Source of the DNA: G965237725 sp965237725 | GTDB taxonomy: Bacteria > Pseudomonadota > Gammaproteobacteria > Arenicellales > Poriferihabitantaceae | Reading direction: 5' to 3' | DNA length: 64,000 bases | Assembly (NCBI GenBank): GCA_965237725.1 | Contig: OZ250151.1 | Location: forward strand, 1,922,001 to 1,986,000 | Part shown: positions 54,432 to 62,474 of the stretch, one piece after another | How positions within the stretch are numbered: position 1 is the stretch's first letter | How the letters are laid out: each line of letters opens with the position of its first letter | Notes under the pieces: generated by a model | What the model saw: the letters and a program-made list of their open reading frames with translations, nothing else | What the model was told of the DNA's origin: nothing | Databases searched by the model: none | Position numbers and translations under genes: made by a program

Positions 54432-55115
54432 ATGCAGTGGGAAGATTCAGAAAACCTGGCCATTCGAAAAATTCCTAACGATATTCAGGATTTATCCTTT
54501 CGTATAACAGCAAAAATGTTGCCTCTGGATCATGCCGAGAAATTGTCTGAAGCGATTCAAGAAAAACTGCCATGGATTCGGGAGCAGGAAAATGCTGGAA
54601 TCCACCTGATTAATTACCCTGAATCCGGAAACGCCTGGAGCCGGGGCGATGATTCCCCAGACGAAAACTTTTTCGTATCCCGGCGCTCACGTTTGCGGTT
54701 ACGATTGCCCAGACAACGAATTATCGATTCCCAGATTTTGTCAGGTCAGAATCTGGACATCAATGGCAACAAAGTTTCAGTTGGCGAGTCAACGGCTTTA
54801 CCCTTGAGTCGTTCTACAACATTGTTTGCCCGTAAAATTATTTTTGATGTTGACGAAACCGAGGCCGCATTTGTACAACGACTTCTCGCTGAGATGGAAG
54901 CCATGGACATAATTCCCCCAAAACTACTTTGTGGAAAACATAAATATTTACAACTCCATGGTAAAAATATCTCCGTGTGCAGTGTCATGTTAGCAGATCT
55001 GGAGTTCGATGCGTCTATACGCCTGCAACAACGGGGTCTGGGACCGGGGCGCCTGTATGGATGTGGATTGTTTATTCCCCATAAAGGTATTTCGTCAACT
55101 AATCTGGAAGACTAG
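54432..55115 (+). CDS. Cas6/Cmx6-like RAMP endoribonuclease, no CRISPR nearby
   Basis: The 227-residue protein matches the Cmx6 form of Cas6 by several blocks: MLPLDHAEKLSEAI near residue 29 with the D-H pair expected at the catalytic position, SRRSRLRLRLPRQRI, LSRSTTLFARKIIFDV, and the glycine-rich end GLGPGRLYGCGLFIPHK. Cas6 proteins cut CRISPR precursor RNA at repeat hairpins. No array or other cas gene is in the window. It ends a trio divergent from the dsr operon. A host-RNA target is possible. Confidence 0.8.
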   Translation: MQWEDSENLAIRKIPNDIQDLSFRITAKMLPLDHAEKLSEAIQEKLPWIREQENAGIHLINYPESGNAWSRGDDSPDENFFVSRRSRLRLRLPRQRIIDSQILSGQNLDINGNKVSVGESTALPLSRSTTLFARKIIFDVDETEAAFVQRLLAEMEAMDIIPPKLLCGKHKYLQLHGKNISVCSVMLADLEFDASIRLQQRGLGPGRLYGCGLFIPHKGISSTNLED

Positions 55116-55215
55116 TTGATCTTGAGAAAATCTATACACTGGTCTAAATCGAAAAAATCCAGAATACGACGTCTGGACAAACTCATTCACTGTGCTGAAT
55201 CAGTGGTTCCTTACC

Positions 55216-56079
55216 CTATTTTTCCACAAAAAACTTCTGCAAAACAAATTCCAGGCTCTCACGGGCATGTTGAGCAATTATCGACTTTTTGAGTTTGGAT
55301 ATTGACGAATGCTCATCGTGAAAAACGATTAAATCAGAATAAAGCGAAATACTGGTACCATTAATTCTACAATTCTCGGCTACGTAAAGCTCCTCGCAGA
55401 ATAGAAACCCCATGTGATTAAAGTCCCCACCTTTTTCTCAATAAGCCGGTCTAAAAATAAGGAGGCTACCGTGTGCGGCATATATTGAAAATCCATTAGA
55501 ATGTTTTTCACTCGATTTTAGTTTGCTTTGAACAATTTTCTTGATAGTCGAAATTACTGAATACAGACAAAGATTTACAGTAGAACTGTGCGCCCATAGC
55601 TTTAGTTTCATTTCATCGTGCGAGGGGCGCCGAAGCATAAATGGATTGCTTTTATATTTGCGAGGAAAGGCAATAATTTCTGGTGCTATCACCGCCAAAT
55701 CTTCTGGAAAATCTATTGACGACAAAACCTTAAAAAATTCTCTTGAGAAAACAATATCAGGATTGGTCAATCCTAGAAAGTTGGCTTGATCTAGAAGATT
55801 AAATTGGTCAATGGCATAACGCAATGCACCGAAGTACCCGAGGTTTTCTGGGGGCGTAATTATTTCAATATCCAGGTTTTTTACACTTTCGACATTGACT
55901 TCATCAATCGACAGGTTTCGACTATTATCAACAATATAAAGTTTAAGTAATTTGGTATCAGGTAAATCAATAGATTGAACTAATTTGCAAATTTCCGATT
56001 TAGTATTGAAGTTTACACAAACGAAATGATAGACGTCGACAGCGTTGGTCGTTATATTTATTATTTCTTCACCTGCCAT
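55216..56079 (-). pseudogene. GT2 family glycosyltransferase with in-frame stop
   Basis: The reading frame from ATG 56079 encodes a family 2 glycosyltransferase with VYHFVCVNFNT, LYIVDNSRN and PPENLGYFGALRYAI, resembling rhamnosyltransferases. FLGLTNPDIVFS holds a D-x-D-like metal site. At 55438-55440 a TGA interrupts the frame after IYAAHGSLLIFRPAY. The same frame continues with EKGGDFNHMGFLFCEELYVAE and VFHDEHSSISKLKKS to 55216, the expected C-terminus. A TTG start at 56121 is possible. A single stop suggests recent inactivation. Confidence 0.8.
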
Positions 56080-56279
56080 AATGTACTGAATATTCCGTAG
56101 CGAGCATGACAATTTTGGCAACTATTGAGTTGCCAAAAATCCATTTGCGAGTAATATTATGCCCAAATTATTGTTGCGTCAATTTATAGTAATTGATATC
56201 TGATTTCTGTAACAATTATCCATGTATTTGCCATTAACAATCTAGCGGTCCGAAAATCAAAGTTCAATTTATTCAAACG

Positions 56280-56585
56280 ATGAGTGATCAACTAATACGT
56301 CAAACTATCCGATTCTGGAAGTTCGTATTCTCCGGTTACTGGGATAACTATCGGCGCTTATTGTTCATCAAACACTATTGGTCATATTTGAAATCTCAAC
56401 CCATTCCATCAGATCGCACGCCGGAAGCCGCGGAATTAGCTGCAAATTTTTCTAATCAAAATCATTTTACTAAAGCATTTCTTCGAAGAATTGACTACGT
56501 TCAAAACACAAGTCCACCAAAGAGAGGGGCATGCCTAACCTATCGCCCCATTGGGAGAAGCTTACACCTATTGGGAGCGGACTAA
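56280..56585 (+). CDS. Short hypothetical protein
   Basis: The 101-residue basic protein starts at ATG 56280 and has a run rich in aromatic residues (KFVFSGYWDNYRRLLF). No family was recognised. It could be the N-terminal stub of a longer glycosyltransferase-region protein, since it ends abruptly in GRSLHLLGAD. A glycosyltransferase gene follows about 40 bp later on the same strand. Confidence 0.4.
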   Translation: MSDQLIRQTIRFWKFVFSGYWDNYRRLLFIKHYWSYLKSQPIPSDRTPEAAELAANFSNQNHFTKAFLRRIDYVQNTSPPKRGACLTYRPIGRSLHLLGAD

Positions 56586-56624
56586 CAATTTTTATACAAA
56601 GTTTAAAGCCAGATTTTGCAATTG

Positions 56625-57599
56625 ATGACTGATAACCCAAAAATTAAGCCTTATCCAAAGTTGGTGTGGAACTATTGCCTGGATTCAAGGTTTAGTCGCC
56701 GAATCCAGAATATTATCAGGTCAACCAGGTCGTGCAAACCTTATACGGAACTGAGAATCAAACATTGGACAGGAGTTTGTGATGCCTCGAACAAAAAGAT
56801 CCTCGGTCTTGGAAATGATATTTATCAGATTGCGGTTGCTTTAATCGACGCAGAAAAGCGAGGCGCAACAAAACTTTCGTTGATTCAAGCTGATGAAAAA
56901 AGGCTCAAAAATTTTGGCGCCAAAGGAATCACAAACCTGTTTCCTTCTCTAACAAATGGTATTGCAATTAAGGGTGATCAGGTGCAACACTTTGATTATG
57001 CTGAAAGCATTTCCCAACACTGGCAAATGGCAGACTACGATTCTTTCCAATTGCGCCGAGTGCTTATCCGCTACTTAAAGAATTATCTCACAGAATATAT
57101 AACGTTGGATGCTGATCAATTTTCAGAGACCCTAGTCGTTCATCTTAGAGGTGGAGATGCATTGACTGAAAAATCTCAAAAAGGTTGGCGCCCGTCTCCG
57201 TTGGAACAGAACTTTTACCGTGACGCAATTCATATCAGTGGGTTGAAAAACATTCACGTTGTTACTACCCCTCCCATAAATGGGGCAATGCATCCAATGG
57301 CGAAATTCCTAGAGAAAAAATTTGGCGCCACGATTCAACACGAAAGCATTTTAGGCGATTTTTCAGTTTTAGCTCGATGTCAGAACATCGTGCTAGATTA
57401 TTCGACGTTCGGTTACACCGCAGCACTAATCAATGAAAACCTGAAAAATGTATTTATCGCTAGGTACAAGGATAAAAAGGGTAACCACATGTTGAGAAAT
57501 ATCAACAGTGATGTCGGTTTCACATTTCCGACGATTGATGGTGTAAATGTTTTTGTCTACGACTATCCAGGGTCGTTTGTTAAAAAGGGAATATGCTGA
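56625..57599 (+). CDS. Fucosyltransferase-like glycosyltransferase
   Basis: From ATG 56625 the protein has 324 residues. TLVVHLRGGDALTEKS near residue 165 matches the H-x-R-G-G-D motif of fucosyltransferases, and ILGDFSVLARCQNIVLDYST is the donor-side end typical of them. IKHWTGVCDASNKKILGLGND lies near the N-terminus. A TTG three codons upstream is the alternative start. The family differs from that of the gene at 16042, which has HVRRTD. The sugar acceptor is unknown. Confidence 0.7.
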   Translation: MTDNPKIKPYPKLVWNYCLDSRFSRRIQNIIRSTRSCKPYTELRIKHWTGVCDASNKKILGLGNDIYQIAVALIDAEKRGATKLSLIQADEKRLKNFGAKGITNLFPSLTNGIAIKGDQVQHFDYAESISQHWQMADYDSFQLRRVLIRYLKNYLTEYITLDADQFSETLVVHLRGGDALTEKSQKGWRPSPLEQNFYRDAIHISGLKNIHVVTTPPINGAMHPMAKFLEKKFGATIQHESILGDFSVLARCQNIVLDYSTFGYTAALINENLKNVFIARYKDKKGNHMLRNINSDVGFTFPTIDGVNVFVYDYPGSFVKKGIC

Positions 57600-57920
57600 C
57601 AAAAATCCCACGTTTGATTGAGAATCTATTTTGTCAGGTTTTTCTGTTTCGCATTGGTTAGTCAAACATAGTTTTCGAATCGAGAATTCTAATAATCTGA
57701 CTGTGCTTGTTAGCTTTCGAATCGAACCAACGACGATGCCCAAATAACACGACTGAAATCCGTTTTTCTCATATAGCCCAGGGGGTGCTCGCAATAACTT
57801 GACGGGATAGCGAAAAAAGGCATAGTTCAGTTTCTACAATGACATGCAATTTGTTAGGTTTGATTAATTCCGGCATGAGTTAAATTTCGGGGATTACCAA
57901 CCAACAACGCACTATAAATC
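57600..57920. other. Gene-free stretch between convergent glycosyltransferase genes
   Basis: The 321 bp hold no gene that could be recognised. A minus-strand frame crosses part of it but overlaps the end of the glycosyltransferase gene and has no family match. AT-rich character is consistent with transferred surface-polysaccharide DNA. Confidence 0.4.
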
Positions 57921-58943
57921 TTAGTTGCGATATTCAAGATTACGATTCGATTTTTCGCTCAGCGATGTAATTCTTTTTTCTTGATCACCATATTTTTCGC
58001 GCAGTCGAGTTCTATTTTCTACTATTTGTTTTTTTCTTCCCTCTAAACCCCATGTGTGTGTACCACCGAAAAGGTTTGCTGATTTACAGGGTATGTCAAC
58101 TAGACCAACTTTGTATCCGCCCATCCACGCTCGATAGCAGTACTCTGAATCAAAAAGAATTCCCGATTCCCCAACTGCAGAATAATTTGTATCAAAACTC
58201 CCTAGCTTCATATAAGCGCTCTTTCTAATAAAGTAAGGCCCGATGTTGACGTGGTCAACAAACATGAATGGAAATTTTGTGACTGGATCGATATAAGGTA
58301 TCGGCCCATTACCACGCCCAACCGAGTCGTTCCATACTTGTTTATCTATTCCAATGTATCCCTCCCAACCGCCTAGCACAGCCAAATCGGGATAAATATC
58401 AAATAAAGCAATCGATTTATCCAGCCAGTCTCCACTTTTAGGAGGGCAGTCATCATCCTGAATGATGCAGATTATTTCGCCCCTTGCAAGATGAATCGCT
58501 CTATCCAAAATTCTGATTTCATGCAGGTCATTAGACCTGAGGAAAAAATCATTTCGGCCAGTCAGTCGCTTAATCCACTCCTGGGTTGTGCCATCTATTG
58601 AACCGTCATCGCAAACAATCAGCTCTTCCGCATTGGTTAAACGTAAGCGCTCTTCTAATAGCGGAATGTTTTTATCCTGGTTAAACGAATCGACTATCAA
58701 AGAGACTTTCGGCGAATGAACGTATTCTCTGCAGTCACTAATTGTCTTTTGTTTGCTGTAGAGCACTTTTTTAACTTTTTCCGCTTGTTTCGGATTCAAT
58801 TTGAACCAAAGCCAGTCAGGTGTTCGAAACAAATCGGCCCGCAGCTCTTTGAAGATCACCAAAAATTTCTCCCATAACGTTTCAGGGTTTTCGCTATATG
58901 CTGTTCCCTTTATATATCGGTTTTTAATATATTTAAATATCAA
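57921..58943 (-). CDS. Family 2 glycosyltransferase
   Basis: The 340-residue protein has a GT-A fold. VSLIVDSFNQDKNIPLLEERL begins the core near residue 80, LIVCDDGSIDGTTQEWI carries nucleotide-binding acids, and GEIICIIQDDDCPPKSGDWL contains the D-D-D metal site near residue 163. A conserved EYCYRAWMGGYKVGLVDIP block follows. The first 75 residues are basic and unassigned. It is probably part of a surface glycan set with the two neighbouring transferase genes. Confidence 0.85.
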   Translation of the reverse strand: MIFKYIKNRYIKGTAYSENPETLWEKFLVIFKELRADLFRTPDWLWFKLNPKQAEKVKKVLYSKQKTISDCREYVHSPKVSLIVDSFNQDKNIPLLEERLRLTNAEELIVCDDGSIDGTTQEWIKRLTGRNDFFLRSNDLHEIRILDRAIHLARGEIICIIQDDDCPPKSGDWLDKSIALFDIYPDLAVLGGWEGYIGIDKQVWNDSVGRGNGPIPYIDPVTKFPFMFVDHVNIGPYFIRKSAYMKLGSFDTNYSAVGESGILFDSEYCYRAWMGGYKVGLVDIPCKSANLFGGTHTWGLEGRKKQIVENRTRLREKYGDQEKRITSLSEKSNRNLEYRN

Positions 58944-59187
58944 AATTTAAGATTAGATTCGGTTATACATTCGTAAAACGAGGATTGTTAGTACTATTTT
59001 CCAAACGATTTAATGAGTTTTTCCCGGCTATCCTACGGGCAGGACTAGATACAGTCGTTGGACTGAACAAATTGAATTGAGCTTCTGATTTTCAGTAAAA
59101 TTATGCATATCCACATTGGTATATCATTTTAAGAATAATCCCATGATACACTTAATGTTCACTTTCTTTAATCAAGAACAAAGAAAC

Positions 59188-59391
59188 ATGGGTGAGAAAC
59201 AAAAACTTATTGCAGAAATGCTGGAGATGCAGCGAAAGTTTATTGAATACGATCGCAAGCATGGCATGAATCAAGAGGACTACTGGGTTGAAAATGAAGA
59301 TCATCCCTTGAACAACTATCGTGAAAACTACGCTGCACTGGCATCAAAAGTTGTGGATCTCGCCCACACCGACAAGGGGTCTAAACGTTAG
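59188..59391 (+). CDS. Small hypothetical protein
   Basis: The 67-residue protein from ATG 59188 is helical and charged (KLIAEMLEMQRKFIEYDRKHG) and has EDYWVENEDHPLNNYRENY. The frame is open upstream to 59116, but those residues look random. No cysteine pair or signal sequence is present. The function is not known. Confidence 0.6.
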   Translation: MGEKQKLIAEMLEMQRKFIEYDRKHGMNQEDYWVENEDHPLNNYRENYAALASKVVDLAHTDKGSKR

Positions 59392-59459
59392 CTTGATGAA
59401 AACCCGGAATTCGGATCACTAATCTGCCCAAGTACCAACCCCGCCGGGCATAAGCAAAA

Positions 59460-60041
59460 TTGCGCATCCGCGACAAATGGCGCAGCGGCAAATCCCGCTC
59501 ACTGTCCGATAAAGCCACTGCACTGGCTTATATTATCTGGCAAATTGGACTGCACTACACCAAGAATCTCCACCAGGAAGAATTTGATTTCGAATCCGAT
59601 GAGCAACGGATCTCGGTTATACAGGAATATTTAATTTTTCTATGCCACGTTTCTGATCGATTATCCTGCTCATATCTGAATGACCAACAAAGACAGATTT
59701 TTGTGACCGCCCTGGTGGATCAGACTACGGGACAGTACCAGAAAAATGTGGAAGCGGTTTTAGGATCCGGTGATTATCGAACTGGATTTATCACCCATAC
59801 AAATTTGCGATTTGACCAGTATTCCAAAGGTAAATTTGATGACAACCAACCAGGGTACGCTGCTCGACGCTTACTGGGTAATGAGATTCAGAGAATAATG
59901 GGCATGTCTCAAACCAATAAGTGGTTGATTCAACAGGTTATTGACATTGACTCCCTTGATGCCGCGGAACAACTCAGTAAAAGTGCATTGAAACTGCTGG
60001 ATGATACTGGAGAAGCCAGGGATTTAATCAAGAAGCCTTAA
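59460..60041 (+). CDS. Hypothetical protein
   Basis: The 193-residue protein starts at TTG; no in-frame ATG occurs near the N-terminus. It is mostly helical with few hydrophobic stretches and segments such as EQRISVIQEYLIFLCHVSDRL and GYAARRLLGNEIQRI. No known motif was recognised. It follows the small gene at 59188 on the same strand by 68 bp. Confidence 0.6.
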   Translation: MRIRDKWRSGKSRSLSDKATALAYIIWQIGLHYTKNLHQEEFDFESDEQRISVIQEYLIFLCHVSDRLSCSYLNDQQRQIFVTALVDQTTGQYQKNVEAVLGSGDYRTGFITHTNLRFDQYSKGKFDDNQPGYAARRLLGNEIQRIMGMSQTNKWLIQQVIDIDSLDAAEQLSKSALKLLDDTGEARDLIKKP

Positions 60042-60092
60042 GCGTAGAACCTGGTCGGGTTAGCTGGGGTTTGGTTATCTTTACCGCAGTAT

Positions 60093-60461
60093 TTACAGTA
60101 AATCACTTTTTGCCCAGGAAGTCGGGTCAAAGCCGCGGACTTTGCATTCATCCTGAGGACGGTGAACGACAATTGCTCTTTCTGAAGCTTTTCTAAATTC
60201 TCCCTTAAACAACCTAAACATTTTCCAGGTTATCAAGCCAGTACGGCAATTAAAAAACAGATCAATAACATATCCGCTTTTGTATAGCCCTTCCTCGGTC
60301 TGATACATAGCTGAAAAATCCAGCACTTCCCCACTCCAGCCCTCATAGGGATAATCATATCCGCCCTTGGTGCGATCAAAACTCCTGATATCCGCCACCA
60401 ACCCAGCAATTATGCCGAGAAACAAGATAATTCCAAGAATAGCAAAAAAGGATTTAATCAA
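60093..60461 (-). CDS. Hypothetical membrane-anchored protein
   Basis: The 122-residue protein starts with a hydrophobic helix (FFAILGIILFLGIIAGLV) that may anchor it or act as an uncleaved signal. The rest contains YPYEGWSGEVLDF and FFNCRTGLITWKMFRL, with no motif known to me. It follows the membrane protein gene at 60497 by 35 bp on the same strand and may share its transcript. Confidence 0.6.
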   Translation of the reverse strand: MIKSFFAILGIILFLGIIAGLVADIRSFDRTKGGYDYPYEGWSGEVLDFSAMYQTEEGLYKSGYVIDLFFNCRTGLITWKMFRLFKGEFRKASERAIVVHRPQDECKVRGFDPTSWAKSDLL

Positions 60462-60496
60462 AATATTTGATTCCAGGTTAAGTTAAGAATTTATAC

Positions 60497-61126
60497 TTAC
60501 AGAAACTGGGTAACGTTTGGCACCAACATTACCACCAAATATACCCATAACGAAATTAAAATAGCCTTTCTTATTTTAGTTAGATGTTCTTCCTTGAGAA
60601 AGAACTTGTCTACTATGAGTAGCGCCATACCTAGGAAAAAATAAATCCAGACGAAAAAATTACCTTCATAGATCTTTGCACCATCTTTAAAATGCAAGTA
60701 CAGCAACATTAATGGGGCTGCCATCATTGCTGACCATAATCCTACAAGAATCCACTTAATTCGATCCATTCCGGCCCAAAATAGAAATATCAACGCGATA
60801 TTTACCAAAGTATGGTATCGCCATGCTGGAATCACTCTAAACGCATTATCGTCTATGAATACTTTAACCAAAACCTCAAACAATAAAATGGTGGTTCCTG
60901 CATATATTGTATAAAAAAGTACCCAGGAGAAAATAAATGACGACAGGATAGGCGCCCATTTTGACGAAGGAATTAGAAGAGTAAAGCCATAGCCGATAGC
61001 TGTGAGCCCACAAATAGCAATATGCGCGTCCGCAAAACCAAGTCTATCAAGAACTTTGACGGCAATAAAAATCAAAGAGCATCCGATCAATATCCTCCCT
61101 GGAACCATTAAATATGCGCTGTTCAC
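60497..61126 (-). CDS. Polytopic membrane protein of unknown function
   Basis: The 209-residue protein has six to seven hydrophobic segments and little soluble sequence. No conserved catalytic or transport motif was recognised. It lies upstream of the membrane-anchored protein gene at 60093. Confidence 0.6.
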   Translation of the reverse strand: MNSAYLMVPGRILIGCSLIFIAVKVLDRLGFADAHIAICGLTAIGYGFTLLIPSSKWAPILSSFIFSWVLFYTIYAGTTILLFEVLVKVFIDDNAFRVIPAWRYHTLVNIALIFLFWAGMDRIKWILVGLWSAMMAAPLMLLYLHFKDGAKIYEGNFFVWIYFFLGMALLIVDKFFLKEEHLTKIRKAILISLWVYLVVMLVPNVTQFL

Positions 61127-61197
61127 ATTATATTTAAATTGACGTTGGTTGAATGAAATACGATCAACTGAAATTACTAAGTGCCTATTTAATTAGG

Positions 61198-61386
61198 TCA
61201 GTTACCCTTGAACTTTTCTGCATTACCCATTTCCTTGTTGACGCCATCTTTGTATCCAGCCTCATAAGCAGCCGTCAGGCGTTGCTCTTCCCGCAGTGGA
61301 TTTCCTAGGTAGCCGCCAATCCAGCCTTGGATATATTCCCGATCGACACCAAGTTTCTCAAGACTATCTATTATTTCGTAGTACAT
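61198..61386 (-). CDS. Small hypothetical protein
   Basis: The 62-residue protein from ATG 61386 is charged and helical, with GVDREYIQGWIGGYLGNP and EEQRLTAAYEAGYKDGVNK. It has no signal or membrane segment. The reading frame composition looks coding, but no family was identified. Confidence 0.55.
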   Translation of the reverse strand: MYYEIIDSLEKLGVDREYIQGWIGGYLGNPLREEQRLTAAYEAGYKDGVNKEMGNAEKFKGN

Positions 61387-61491
61387 GCACCTTTACTCTA
61401 AGCTGTAAACAATTGCATTTACAGTAATAAATGGATTCACGCAATATACACGAAGTAGTACCCCGGTTCATTTAGATATTGAATTAGAGCA

Positions 61492-62358
61492 TTGCATTCG
61501 AATCTCTATATATGGCCTCACAGTTCTAGAGCCCCATTTCCCTTGAAATTTACGCTATTGAAAGATAGAGTTGACGTCGAAACCCACCATTATAAATATA
61601 AGAATGTGATTTCAGATCATCAAAATCAATCCAAGCAGCCCAACAAGAAAAAATATGGAAAGCAGTGGGATGACTTTTATTCTAATGTCGAACAACGCCA
61701 GGGCCAGCACCCCTTATGGGAAGTGGAGGCGGAGGATGCGGCGAATCTGGACTACAACATTTTTGGGGCATATTTTGATCATAGCTTGCCCATTGTCGAT
61801 TTTGGCTGTGGTACTGGCTGTCAAACTATATTTCTCGCAACGAAGTTTGATCAGGTTGTAGGGCTAGATGTATCTACAAAAGTCATTGAAGCGGCGCAAC
61901 AGATTAATTCAGCATCTCAAGTACGATTTAAGACGATTGATGAGGAAAACCCAAAATACTTCCAGCAACTGCATCTTGAACTTGGCGATGCCAATATCTA
62001 CATGCGCGGGGTTTTACATCAAATACTTGAAGACGATCTGGATAGCTTTATAAATGACCTAAGTGTTTTAGCCGGAGCAAAGGGCAGAATTTACTTCGTC
62101 GAAGTGGCAAACAATATACGGGATTATTTTACTACCGCACCTGATAATTTTTCTCAATTGCCCGGTATTATGAAACGTACTTTTCTAAGTCATTTACCTC
62201 CCCGCGGGTTGGAGCTGGATGATATTGAAAACCTTTTTCCCAAAGAACGCTTTAAAACATTAAAAACAGGTCAACTTGATTTGTATACCAATTTAAAATT
62301 CAAAAACGAAAATGCAATTTCCATCCCCGCTGTATTCGGGATTATTGAGGGATGCTGA
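61492..62358 (+). CDS. Class I SAM-dependent methyltransferase
   Basis: The 288-residue frame contains a Rossmann methyltransferase. Motif I is LPIVDFGCGTGCQTIFLATKF near residue 100, and VVGLDVSTKVIEA follows with the acidic residue that binds SAM ribose. KYGKQWDDFYSNVEQRQGQHP precedes the core. No ATG lies in the first 60 residues; the start is TTG 61492 or a later GTG near residue 39. The methyl acceptor is not known. Confidence 0.8.
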   Translation: MHSNLYIWPHSSRAPFPLKFTLLKDRVDVETHHYKYKNVISDHQNQSKQPNKKKYGKQWDDFYSNVEQRQGQHPLWEVEAEDAANLDYNIFGAYFDHSLPIVDFGCGTGCQTIFLATKFDQVVGLDVSTKVIEAAQQINSASQVRFKTIDEENPKYFQQLHLELGDANIYMRGVLHQILEDDLDSFINDLSVLAGAKGRIYFVEVANNIRDYFTTAPDNFSQLPGIMKRTFLSHLPPRGLELDDIENLFPKERFKTLKTGQLDLYTNLKFKNENAISIPAVFGIIEGC

Positions 62359-62474
62359 AGATAGACCAGATATCCGCATTTGTAATTGCGGGTTACTCGG
62401 ACTCAGCTAATTTTTGCCATAGTTCAATTTTGCAACTCCTGCAATTCAAAATCATACTTTTATGAGTAATACCT

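Noticed and set aside
54432..55115. A CRISPR locus around the Cas6-like gene
   Set aside because: No regularly spaced direct repeats and no other cas genes are visible within the window.
55438..55440. TGA in the glycosyltransferase as a selenocysteine codon
   Set aside because: The aligned position in relatives is not cysteine and no SECIS-like hairpin was seen directly after it.
57426..57794. A 122-codon minus-strand open frame
   Set aside because: It overlaps the C-terminus of the glycosyltransferase gene and shows no recognisable domain.
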